Source: Sphingomonas soli NBRC 100801 | GTDB lineage: Bacteria > Pseudomonadota > Alphaproteobacteria > Sphingomonadales > Sphingomonadaceae | DNA length: 64,000 nt | Assembly (NCBI RefSeq): GCF_001591025.1 | Contig: NZ_BCTZ01000009.1 | Span: forward strand, 1 to 64,000 | Direction: 5' to 3' | In this document: positions 26,689-34,880 of the stretch, one piece after another | Position numbering within the stretch: position 1 is the stretch's first letter | Layout of the letters: every line of letters begins with the position of its first letter | Notes under the pieces: generated by a model | What the model was told of the DNA's origin: nothing | The model's input: only the letters and a program-made list of their open reading frames with translations | Databases searched by the model: none | Translations under genes and position numbers: made by a program

Positions 26689-28202
26689 GCGAATCTCCCG
26701 GCGGGTGCGTGGCGCGCTAGCCAGTCTTCGTGGCGCGGCATGGTCGAGGCGGTTTGCGCGAAGATCGTCCTGATGCGATCGAGCGTCTTCTGTATCTGCG
26801 CGGTGTCGATCGCGTCCGCCAGCGGATCCCAGCCGGCCGGATAGACCCCCTGCCCCAGCATCACCGCGATCCACGAGGATTCCGCGAATAGCTCATCCTC
26901 GTAGCGGAAGAAGCGGCCGCGATTGCGGAACAGATCGAGCTTGCGGCGCAACGTTTCCGGGATTTCCATCTCGCGCACGCGGCGCCACAGATCTCCATCC
27001 GTCCGGCGATTGGCATGGTAATGCAGGATGATGAAGTCGCGGACCTGCTCCATCTGCGTATCCGTCAGCCGGTTATATTCGTCGCGCTCGACGGGCGAGA
27101 AGCCGGTATCGGGCAAGAGCGCCATCAGCTTGGATACGCCCGTCTGGATCAGGTGAATGCTGGTCGACTCCAGCGGCTCGAGAAAGCCCGAGGACAGCCC
27201 GAGAGCGACGCAGTTCCGGTGCCAGGCCAGCTTGCGACGGCCCGCCTCGAACTTGAGCATGAAGGGATCGCGCAGCGGCTTTCCGTCGAGATTGGCGAGC
27301 AACATCTCCCGCGCGGCGTCGTCAGAGATATCGCCGCTGCAATAGACATAGCCGTTGCCGATCCGGTGCTGGAGCGGAATGCGCCATTGCCACCCCGCGG
27401 TGCGCGCGGTGCAGCGGGTATAAGGTGTGATCGTCTCGTCCGGCGCGGCGCAGGGAACGGCCACCGCGCGATCGCATTGCAGCCAGTGCGCCCAGCTTTC
27501 CCAGCCCGCACCCAGCGTCTGGTCGATCAGCAGCGCGCGAAAGCCCGTGCAATCGATGAAAAGCTCGCCTTCGATCCGGCGATCGCCCTCAAGCACGACG
27601 GCCTCGATATGCCCGTCCTCCCCGCGAACGGGCACGTGCACCACCTTGCCTTCCTGCCGCACCACGCCGCGCGCCTCGGCAAATTCGCGCAGGAACGCCG
27701 CATAGAGCGAGGCATCGAACTGATAGGCATAGGCCATCCGCGACGAGACGGAGCCGGGATCGGTCGATGGCGGCTGATAGCGGCCCAGCTTCATCGCCAT
27801 GGCGCACAGATTATAGTCCCCGATGCCCGATGCGGCGCCGGTTTCGTGGAGCTTGCGCCAGAACTGGTGGAACTTCACGCCCTCGATATCGAAGCCGAAC
27901 TCGCCAAAGGGGTGGAAATAGCGATCCCCCTCATGGTCCCAGCCCTGGAAATCGATGCCGAGCTTGATCGTCCCCTGGGTGCGGCGCAGGAATTCGTTCT
28001 CGTCGATGCCCAGCAGGCCGTTGAAGCTGCGGATCGGGGGAATGGTCGCCTCGCCCACGCCGACGGTGGCGATGGCATCCGACTCCACCAGCGTCACCCG
28101 GACCCCGGTGCGGGTCAGGCGGGAAAGCGCAGCGGCGGCCATCCAGCCCGCCGTGCCCCCGCCGACGATGACGATGCTGCGAATGGGCTGCGGCGCGGTC
28201 AT
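26685..28202 (-). CDS. Flavin-dependent halogenase homologue, copy 3
   Basis: This 505-residue paralogue of the neighbouring halogenases is intact by motif: GGGTAGWM (14-21), GEATIP (50-55), Lys80 (GTIKLGIDF), WQWRIP (271-276) and Glu345-Ser346 (EPLEST). It is close in length and layout to copies 1 and 4, which suggests local duplication. The segments SSGFLEPLESTSIHLIQ and the C-terminal W-AVMLGQ-YP resemble receptor-linked halogenases of Xanthomonas and Brevundimonas (Xcc and BrvH types, from general knowledge). ATG 28202 overlaps the stop of copy 2 (ATGA). Confidence 0.9.
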   Translation of the reverse strand: MTAPQPIRSIVIVGGGTAGWMAAAALSRLTRTGVRVTLVESDAIATVGVGEATIPPIRSFNGLLGIDENEFLRRTQGTIKLGIDFQGWDHEGDRYFHPFGEFGFDIEGVKFHQFWRKLHETGAASGIGDYNLCAMAMKLGRYQPPSTDPGSVSSRMAYAYQFDASLYAAFLREFAEARGVVRQEGKVVHVPVRGEDGHIEAVVLEGDRRIEGELFIDCTGFRALLIDQTLGAGWESWAHWLQCDRAVAVPCAAPDETITPYTRCTARTAGWQWRIPLQHRIGNGYVYCSGDISDDAAREMLLANLDGKPLRDPFMLKFEAGRRKLAWHRNCVALGLSSGFLEPLESTSIHLIQTGVSKLMALLPDTGFSPVERDEYNRLTDTQMEQVRDFIILHYHANRRTDGDLWRRVREMEIPETLRRKLDLFRNRGRFFRYEDELFAESSWIAVMLGQGVYPAGWDPLADAIDTAQIQKTLDRIRTIFAQTASTMPRHEDWLARHAPAGRFA

Positions 28203-29632
28203 GCCCCCGCGCCGATCTGCGCGAGCGTCGCGCCATGGTTCGGCATGGCCTTGGCCGCGTCGACGATCATCTCGCGCAGGCGCGTGACATGCTGGATGAT
28301 CGCGGGCTCCGGGATCGTATCCGCCAGCGCGTCGTACCGACGGGGGTGCAGCCCCTGCCCGTCGAGCATGGCGATCCATTCGGCGCGGTCGAAAAGCTCC
28401 TCGTCATACATCGGCATCCGGCCCCGGCTCGCATAGAGATCGAGCTTGTATTGCAGCGTATCGGGCACAGACATCGCGCGGGCGGCATCCCAGAACGGCT
28501 CGCCGGTGCGCGCATTGGTCTTGTAATGCGCGATGACGAAATCGCGGACGCGGTCAGCCTCTTCGGCGGTGATGCGGTTATATTCCGCCGCCTCCGGCCC
28601 ATCGGCGCGCGTGGGGAACAGCGTGACCAGCCGCTGGATGGCGGAGTGCACCAGGTGCAGGTTGTGGCCGTATAGCGGCTCGACCAGCGCCGCGGCCGCA
28701 CCGATCGCAATGACGTTGCCGTGCCAGGCGCGCGTGCGGCGGCCCTGATGGATTTCGATCGCCGCAGTATCGCTGTGGTGCGCCGACGCGAAGACCATGG
28801 CTTCGCTGGGCCCGCCGGCAAGCGGCACGCTGCGGAGCCAGCCGGCGGGGTGCGCGGCGGCGTGGGTGTAAGGCGGAGGGATACCCTCCTGCTGCGTAGC
28901 GCGCTCGACGACGCGGTCACAGGCCAGCCAGGCGGACCAGCTTTCGAAGCCGTGCGCTTCGCACAGTAAAGCGGCTGGGCCTGAGCAATCGAGGAAGAGA
29001 TCGCCGGGCACCTGCTCGCCGCCCACCAGTTCGAGCGCGGAGACATGGCCATTCGCGACCCGGATCGCGCGGGCGAAGGGCGCGGCGTGATGGGTGACGC
29101 CGCTCGCCTGGGTGCGGCACATGCCGGCGAACCCGGCCTTGTCGAGATGCAGGCCGTAGCCATAGCTCGACAGCACCGATCGCCGATCGAGGCTGGGCCG
29201 GGCGAAGCGGCCCGCCGCAGCGGCGACGGCGGCGAGCGAGAAATCGGTGGGGCGCACCGGGTGCCCCGCCGCGCGCAGGCGGGCGACCAGCGGCGAGAAC
29301 GCGACCGTCCCCATCCCCACGCCGATATCGCCAAATGGCAGGAACCAAGCGGATTGCCTGTCCGCCCAACCCGAAAATGCTGCTCCCAGCGCAAAGGTGC
29401 CGCGCGAGGCGCGCAGCAGCGCGTCCTCGTCCACGCCCTCGTCCCCAAGGAACTTGTGAAAGGCGGGAAGCGTGGATTCTCCGGGGCCGAACGGGCCAAT
29501 GCTGTGATCCGGCCCCTCCGTTTCGACCAGATCGATCGCGATCGCGCACCCGGCAAGCGCCCTGCCCAGCGCGAGCGCGCTCATCCAGCCGGCCACGCCA
29601 CCGCCCAGGATTACGATGCGCCGAATCGCCAT
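28199..29632 (-). CDS. Degenerate flavin-dependent halogenase paralogue lacking catalytic residues, copy 2
   Basis: This 477-residue protein keeps the FAD-binding fold (GGGVAGWM, 10-17) and the family outline. The catalytic lysine is Ala81 (GTFALGAAF), the WxWxIP motif is WLRSVP (265-270), GEATIP is GESTLP, and the Glu-Ser of EPLEST is Tyr321-Gly322 (EPLYGH). It cannot use the established halogenase chemistry. The gene is otherwise uninterrupted, with a start 2 bp after copy 1's stop and an overlap with copy 3, so selection appears to keep it. It may be a flavin-binding partner, a regulator of the active copies, or a flavoprotein of different chemistry. Confidence 0.88.
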   Translation of the reverse strand: MAIRRIVILGGGVAGWMSALALGRALAGCAIAIDLVETEGPDHSIGPFGPGESTLPAFHKFLGDEGVDEDALLRASRGTFALGAAFSGWADRQSAWFLPFGDIGVGMGTVAFSPLVARLRAAGHPVRPTDFSLAAVAAAAGRFARPSLDRRSVLSSYGYGLHLDKAGFAGMCRTQASGVTHHAAPFARAIRVANGHVSALELVGGEQVPGDLFLDCSGPAALLCEAHGFESWSAWLACDRVVERATQQEGIPPPYTHAAAHPAGWLRSVPLAGGPSEAMVFASAHHSDTAAIEIHQGRRTRAWHGNVIAIGAAAALVEPLYGHNLHLVHSAIQRLVTLFPTRADGPEAAEYNRITAEEADRVRDFVIAHYKTNARTGEPFWDAARAMSVPDTLQYKLDLYASRGRMPMYDEELFDRAEWIAMLDGQGLHPRRYDALADTIPEPAIIQHVTRLREMIVDAAKAMPNHGATLAQIGAGA

Positions 29633-29634
29633 GA

Positions 29635-31122
29635 TCAGGCGGCCGCCGCAAGTGCATCGAGATGCGCCGGCATCGCTTCCGCCGCCGCCGCATAGCGCGC
29701 GCGGAGATCGGCCATTGCCGCCATCAGATCATCGTCGGACAGGCGCTCGGAAAGCGGATCATGCGCGTTCGGCAGCACATTCTGGCCGAGATAGACCGCG
29801 AGCCAGCTCGGTTCGAGGAACATGCCGTCGCGATAGTTCACCACCACGCCGCGTTCGCGGAACAGCTCCATCTTGTACCGCAGCGAATCGGGCAGATCCA
29901 TCGTACGGCAGTAATTCCAGAACTCGGAATCATCGCGCTCGGTGGCGTTGTAGTGGAGGATCAGGAAATCGCGGACGCGCTCATATTCGAGCACCATCAC
30001 CCGATTGAACTCCTCGGCATCGAGCGGATCCCATTCGCCCGTCGGGAAGAAATCGAGCAGCCGCCCGATTGCGAGCTGGATCAGGTGGATGCTGGTCGAT
30101 TCGAGCGGCTCCAGAAACCCCGAGGACAGGCCGATCGCGACCACATTCCCCACCCACTGCCTCTTTCGCTTGCCGGTTACGAAACGAAGCTTGTTGGGAT
30201 CGGCCAAGGGCGGCGCGGCGATGGCGCCGAGCAGCGTTTCCAGCGCGCCGTCATCCGAGATGAAGTTGCTCGAATAGACATGGCCGTTGCCGCAGCGATG
30301 CTGGAGCGGGATCTTCCATACCCAGCCCGATTTCTGCGCCGTCGATCGGGTCAGCGGCGGCGGCGGGCCATCATTCGGACAGGGCAAGGCGATGGCGCGG
30401 TCGCACGGCAGCCAATGCGTCCATTCCTCATAGCCCGCGCCCAGCGTCTGCTCGATCAGCAACCCGCGAAAGCCCGAGCAATCGACGAACAGATCGGCTT
30501 CGATCCGCTCGCCGCTGTCCAGCGTCACCGCCTCGACAAAGCCCGTCTCGCCATGCTGGGAGACATGGACGACCTTGCCCTCCTGCCGCACCACGCCGCG
30601 CGCTTCCGCATATGCGCGAAGGAACTTGGCGTAGAGCCCCGCATCGAACTGATAGGCGTAGTTGAACGTATTGAGCAGTGAGGCGGGATCGGCGCTGGGA
30701 TGATGGAAGCGCCCGCGCCGCGCCGCCTGCACCGGCAATGAGAAATCCTCGAACGCCGCCACACCCGGCTTGCCACGCATCCGCAACCAATGCTGGTGAA
30801 ACGGCACACCCGCGAAATCCTGGCCAAACGCGCCGAAGGGATGGATGTACGAATCGCCGAGTCGCCCCCAGTTGCGAAACTCGATGCCGAGCTTGAACGT
30901 GCCCTTGGTCGCGGCCAGGAACTCGGCTTCATCGAAACCGAGCGTGGCATTGTAGTGCCGGATGTGCGGCACGGTGGCCTCACCCACCCCAACCGTCCCG
31001 ATTTCGGCCGATTCGATCAGACGAATCTCCAGCGGCGAGCCGCGGAATTTGTTCGACAGCGCAGCCGCCGTCATCCAGCCGGCGGTACCCCCTCCGACCA
31101 CCAGAACCCGCTTCACCAACAT
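29635..31122 (-). CDS. Flavin-dependent halogenase homologue, copy 1 (first gene of operon)
   Basis: This 495-residue protein has GGGTAGWM (10-17), GEATVP (47-52), Lys77 (GTFKLGIEF), WVWKIP (267-272) and Glu341-Ser342 (EPLEST), so it is predicted active. ATG 31122 is preceded by GGGAGAGGGG, while a TTG at 31149 would extend it by nine residues. It is the first gene of a six-gene unit (copies 1, 2, 3, 4, GH43, GH9) transcribed away from the TonB receptor, with an operator-like site about 30 bp upstream. The shared intergenic region with the receptor implies co-regulation. Confidence 0.9.
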   Translation of the reverse strand: MLVKRVLVVGGGTAGWMTAAALSNKFRGSPLEIRLIESAEIGTVGVGEATVPHIRHYNATLGFDEAEFLAATKGTFKLGIEFRNWGRLGDSYIHPFGAFGQDFAGVPFHQHWLRMRGKPGVAAFEDFSLPVQAARRGRFHHPSADPASLLNTFNYAYQFDAGLYAKFLRAYAEARGVVRQEGKVVHVSQHGETGFVEAVTLDSGERIEADLFVDCSGFRGLLIEQTLGAGYEEWTHWLPCDRAIALPCPNDGPPPPLTRSTAQKSGWVWKIPLQHRCGNGHVYSSNFISDDGALETLLGAIAAPPLADPNKLRFVTGKRKRQWVGNVVAIGLSSGFLEPLESTSIHLIQLAIGRLLDFFPTGEWDPLDAEEFNRVMVLEYERVRDFLILHYNATERDDSEFWNYCRTMDLPDSLRYKMELFRERGVVVNYRDGMFLEPSWLAVYLGQNVLPNAHDPLSERLSDDDLMAAMADLRARYAAAAEAMPAHLDALAAAA

Positions 31123-31150
31123 AGGGTCATGCCCCTCTCCCAAGCGCAAA

Positions 31151-31164
31151 TGTTAGCGCTCCCG
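31151..31164. promoter_or_regulatory. XylR operator (half-conserved) upstream of halogenase operon
   Basis: TGTTAGCGCTCCCG keeps the left half-site and core of the TGNTAGCGCTANCA pattern, while the right half is degenerate. It lies 29 bp upstream of the copy 1 start. Confidence 0.6.
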
Positions 31165-31283
31165 AAGCGCGGCGGTCAATCGCGCCGGAAGGGTGATTCT
31201 CGGCGAAAACCGGCAAATATGGCACTCCCCGGAGGGCGCAAACACGCCGTAACCGTTGCATTTCCGCCACAAATCGGGGCGGT

Positions 31284-31314
31284 TGCAGAATTGTTTCAAT
31301 GACCGCTTGATCTT
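31284..31314 (+). promoter_or_regulatory. Conserved 31-bp upstream element, receptor copy
   Basis: The pattern TGCARARTT-N4-CAATGAC followed by YGCTTGATMTT occurs here and at 34842-34872, with 23 of 31 positions identical. TTGATC inside it could be a -35 hexamer, with TTAAGT (31330-31335) as the -10. Confidence 0.65.
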
Positions 31315-31363
31315 TTGCGCGAACCTAAATTAAGTTCATGATCGATAAAACAGCGCTGCGCAC

Positions 31364-31377
31364 TGATAGCGCTAACA
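31364..31377. promoter_or_regulatory. XylR operator upstream of TonB receptor
   Basis: TGATAGCGCTAACA is a full consensus match 23 bp upstream of the receptor ATG. It would lie in the early transcribed region and block transcription when occupied. Confidence 0.85.
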
Positions 31378-31400
31378 TTTTAAAAGGGGAGGACAGCTTG

Positions 31401-34400
31401 ATGCGCAAGCTCACTATACATGCGAATCCTGACAACGCTGGCAGAATGCGCGCCAGCATGCTGAGGGCTGGCGTTTCCGCAGCGGCCGTGGCGTGCTTTG
31501 CCGTAGCGGCGCCTGCGTTCGCGCAGGATGCGCCCGCGTCGCAGGACACCGCGGCGCAGGATGACGGCGAGATCGTCGTTCAGGGCTATCGCGCATCGCT
31601 CCAAAGCGCCCAGGCGCTGAAGAAAAACTCCGACGTGATCGTCGACTCGGTTACCGCCGAGGACATCAGCGCCCTTCCCGACCGTTCGGTGACCGAAGCG
31701 CTGCAGCGCATCCCCGGCGTCTCGATCAACCGCTTCGCAGCGGGCGTCGATCCCGATCACTTCAGCGTGGAAGGATCGGGCGTCACCGTTCGCGGCCTCA
31801 CCTATATCCGCTCGGAATTTAACGGCCGCGAGGCCTTCACCGCCAATAACGGTCGTTCGCTGAGCTTCTCCGACGTGCCTTCCGAAATGCTTGGCGGCGT
31901 CGACGTCTTCAAGTCGCCTTCGGCAGACCGCATCGAAGGCGGCATCGCGGGCGTGGTCAATCTGCGCACCCGCAAGCCTTTCGACGCGAAGGGCCTGGTC
32001 GTCGCCGGATCGTTCGAGGCGAACTATGGCGACTTCGTCAAGAAGTGGGCGCCCACCGCCTCCTTCCTGGTGAGTAATCGCTGGGAGACGGGCATCGGCG
32101 AGATCGGCCTGCTGGCCAACGTTTCCTATTCGCAGCTCAAGACCCGCGCAGACCGCTTCCAGCTTTCGAGCTTCCGCATTCGCACGCTCTATTCGGACGG
32201 CGATGTGATCGACAATGGCGGCACCACGGCGAGAGGCCAGGTCTATTTCCCCCGCGGCGCCGTGATCGGCACCCAGGAATTCGACCGCAAGCGTTACGGC
32301 TATGCAGCTGCCGCGCAGTGGCGCAGCACCGACGGCTCGATGGAAGCCGTGTTCCAGTTCCTGCGCTCCGACGCGCGCCAGGCCTGGACCGAGCACACCG
32401 TCGAAATCGCAACCGACAACGTTTCGTCGAACGGCGACTCGCGCCGCGTTCCCGGCACGACTCTGGAATTCGGCGGCGACGGCATGTTCACCAGCGGCAC
32501 GATCACCGGCCCGACCGGCTGGCGCGCCGACCAGAACAGCGGCGCCGGCCGGGTGCCGATGCTCGGTCTGCAGTCGAACAATATCCGCCGCGACCAGGAG
32601 CAGAAGCTCGTCACCGACGATTACGGCTTCAACTTCAAATGGGATGTGAACGACCGTCTCGGCCTGGTGTTCGACTACCAGCATGTCAGCTCGTCGACCG
32701 ATCTGCTCGACAATACGGTCTGGGGCTCGACTTATCAGAACGCGAAGCTCGGGCTGAACGGCGACAAGTTCCCGACCGTGGAGTTCCTGCCGCCGCAGGT
32801 CTGTAGCGGTCCGGCCGCTAACTCGCAGAATCCTCCCGGCACCGACAATGATTGCGACACCAGCCAGCCTGTCGGCGGTGCGCAGAATCCGGGCTATTTC
32901 GGCGCGGGCCACGACAACTTCCTTGATCCGTACAACAGCTTCTATCGCGCCGCGATGGACCATATCGAGCGCAGCGACGGCAATTCCGACGCTTTCCGCC
33001 TCGATCTGGAATACGCCTTCCCGGACTCGAACTTCCTGAAGTCGATCCGTGTCGGCGGACGCTATGCCGATCGCGACCAGACTTCGCGCTTCTCGCGCTA
33101 TAACTGGGGCGTGCTCTCGGAACAGTGGGGCAATGACGGCCCGATCTGGTTCAATACGCCGGTGGATGGCAACAACGCCAATGGCCACACCCAGGGCACC
33201 GCGCCCAACGGCTATGAGGTCTTTGCGTTCAACAACTTCTTCCGCAACTCGGTCTCCAATCCGATCGGTGTGGGTCGCCTCTTCTATTCGGGCAACACCG
33301 TCGCGAATTACGACCAGATGATCCAATATGCCGGCGCGATCGCACGGGAATGGCAGGGCACCACGACCTGCGGAACCCGCACGATCAACACCGGATGGAA
33401 TGCACTTGCGGATCGCTGCGGCGTAGTGGCGGGTACGCCGTTCCTTCCGGATGAAGTCAACCCGATCCGGGAAAAGAACTATGCCGCTTACGCAATGGCG
33501 CGGTTCGACACCCAATTGGGCGACAGCGTCCGGCTGAGCGGCAATATCGGCCTGCGCTTCAGCCGCACCGATCGTACATCGAGCGGCTTCCAGTCGTTCG
33601 TCAACACGACGCCCTTCCCCACCGAAGCCGATTGCGCGGTGCCGGTTGTACCGCCAGCCACCGTGCAGCCGTTCTGCGCCTTCGACCTCGCGACCCGCAA
33701 CTCGGCGCGTGCCTTCATCAACGGCGCTACGGTCGCATCGACCGCGAAGCTCCGTTATGATTACTGGCTGCCGAGCTTCAACGCGAAGCTCGAGGTGGGC
33801 GGCGGGCTGCAGTTCCGCGCCGCTTATTTCAAGGGCGTGGCTCCGCCGCAGACCGGCTTCATCCGCAACTTCTTCCCGGTGAACCTGGGGACGGTGCAGA
33901 ATGCGGATGCCAACGGAAACCTGATCCCGAACAGCTTCCGCCTGCAGGGATCGCTCACCGCCGGCAATCCGTACCTGAAGCCCACCGAGGCCGATAACTT
34001 CGACCTCACGGCGGAATGGTACTTCTCGAGCGTCGGCCAGCTCACCATTTCGGGCTTCTACAAGACACTGCACGGAGTGCTGACCAACGATACGGTCCGC
34101 AGCACCTTCACCAACAACGGCGCCACTTTCGACGCGCTTGTGACGACCCCGGTCAACGCGACCAAGGTCGGCAAGATCAAGGGCTTCGAAATCGGCTACC
34201 AGCAGACGTTCGACTTCCTGCCGGGCGCGCTCAAGGGGCTCGGTCTCCAGGCGAACTACACCTATGTAGACTCGTCGGGCGTGCCGCAGTCGACGCTGTC
34301 GGCAACCGATCCGGACGTGGCCGCGGGCCGCGTGACCACGGTGGATACGGCGCTGCTGCCGCTCCAGGGCCTGTCGAAGCACCAGGTGAACATCACCCCG

Positions 34401-34709
34401 TTCTTCGATTGGGGACCGATCTCGGCGCGTCTCACCTACTCGTGGCGCTCGGACTTCGTGCTCACCGTCCGCGACGTGATCACGCCGTTCGATCCGATCA
34501 TCAACAAGGCCACCGGCCAGTTGGATGCTTCGCTGTTCTTTGCGATCACCCCGAACATCAAGCTTGGTGTCCAGGGCTCCAACCTGACCAACGAGGTCAC
34601 CCGCACCAACGCGGTGATCACGGCGATCGGTGGTGGGATCAAGGAAGTGCCGCGCGGCTGGTACATGAACGATCGCCGCCTGTCCGCAATCGCTCGTTTC
34701 AACTTCTAG
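31401..34709 (+). CDS. TonB-dependent outer-membrane receptor, Xanthomonas/Caulobacter type
   Basis: This 1102-residue receptor has a long signal peptide (cleavage near AFA, residue 41), a TonB-box-like EIVVQGY (57-63), a plug domain (ALPDRSVTEALQRIPGVSI, then VFKSPSADRIEGGIAGVVNLRTRKP) and a C-terminal barrel ending with an aromatic residue (SAIARFNF). Its size and plug match the large receptor class that imports plant oligosaccharides in Caulobacter and Xanthomonas. The start at 31401 has GGGGAGGA upstream. XylR operators lie on both sides of the shared intergenic region, so the substrate is likely a xylan-derived oligosaccharide. A strong terminator follows. Confidence 0.93.
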   Translation: MRKLTIHANPDNAGRMRASMLRAGVSAAAVACFAVAAPAFAQDAPASQDTAAQDDGEIVVQGYRASLQSAQALKKNSDVIVDSVTAEDISALPDRSVTEALQRIPGVSINRFAAGVDPDHFSVEGSGVTVRGLTYIRSEFNGREAFTANNGRSLSFSDVPSEMLGGVDVFKSPSADRIEGGIAGVVNLRTRKPFDAKGLVVAGSFEANYGDFVKKWAPTASFLVSNRWETGIGEIGLLANVSYSQLKTRADRFQLSSFRIRTLYSDGDVIDNGGTTARGQVYFPRGAVIGTQEFDRKRYGYAAAAQWRSTDGSMEAVFQFLRSDARQAWTEHTVEIATDNVSSNGDSRRVPGTTLEFGGDGMFTSGTITGPTGWRADQNSGAGRVPMLGLQSNNIRRDQEQKLVTDDYGFNFKWDVNDRLGLVFDYQHVSSSTDLLDNTVWGSTYQNAKLGLNGDKFPTVEFLPPQVCSGPAANSQNPPGTDNDCDTSQPVGGAQNPGYFGAGHDNFLDPYNSFYRAAMDHIERSDGNSDAFRLDLEYAFPDSNFLKSIRVGGRYADRDQTSRFSRYNWGVLSEQWGNDGPIWFNTPVDGNNANGHTQGTAPNGYEVFAFNNFFRNSVSNPIGVGRLFYSGNTVANYDQMIQYAGAIAREWQGTTTCGTRTINTGWNALADRCGVVAGTPFLPDEVNPIREKNYAAYAMARFDTQLGDSVRLSGNIGLRFSRTDRTSSGFQSFVNTTPFPTEADCAVPVVPPATVQPFCAFDLATRNSARAFINGATVASTAKLRYDYWLPSFNAKLEVGGGLQFRAAYFKGVAPPQTGFIRNFFPVNLGTVQNADANGNLIPNSFRLQGSLTAGNPYLKPTEADNFDLTAEWYFSSVGQLTISGFYKTLHGVLTNDTVRSTFTNNGATFDALVTTPVNATKVGKIKGFEIGYQQTFDFLPGALKGLGLQANYTYVDSSGVPQSTLSATDPDVAAGRVTTVDTALLPLQGLSKHQVNITPFFDWGPISARLTYSWRSDFVLTVRDVITPFDPIINKATGQLDASLFFAITPNIKLGVQGSNLTNEVTRTNAVITAIGGGIKEVPRGWYMNDRRLSAIARFNF

Positions 34710-34729
34710 TTCGACTTTCACCCTGCACT

Positions 34730-34765
34730 GGCGCCGTCGGTCAAAAGACCGGCGGCGCCTTTTTT
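34730..34765 (+). terminator. Rho-independent terminator of the TonB receptor gene
   Basis: A 13-bp stem, GGCGCCGTCGGTC/GACCGGCGGCGCC with one G-T pair, surrounds an AAAA loop and is followed by six T residues, 20 bp after the receptor stop. Confidence 0.92.
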
Positions 34766-34841
34766 GCCGGTTCGCGGCGGGACCGCGGGTGCACGGACAA
34801 TGCTCCCGCGCTGACAAAAAAGTTCCGGAAAAGAAGAAGCC

Positions 34842-34872
34842 TGCAAAGTTACCGCAATGACTGCTTGATATT
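34842..34872 (+). promoter_or_regulatory. Conserved 31-bp upstream element, cupin-gene copy
   Basis: TGCAAAGTT-N4-CAATGACTGCTTGATATT matches the element upstream of the TonB receptor. Here it ends only 8 bp before the gene's ATG. If it is a -35 region, the mRNA would start near or inside the presently assigned start. Confidence 0.65.
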
Positions 34873-34880
34873 GGGCTTAA

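Noticed and set aside
25186..31122. A secondary-metabolite (halogenated tryptophan) biosynthesis cluster
   Set aside because: No peptide synthetase, polyketide synthase, flavin reductase or tryptophan-processing genes are present. The context is carbohydrate uptake.
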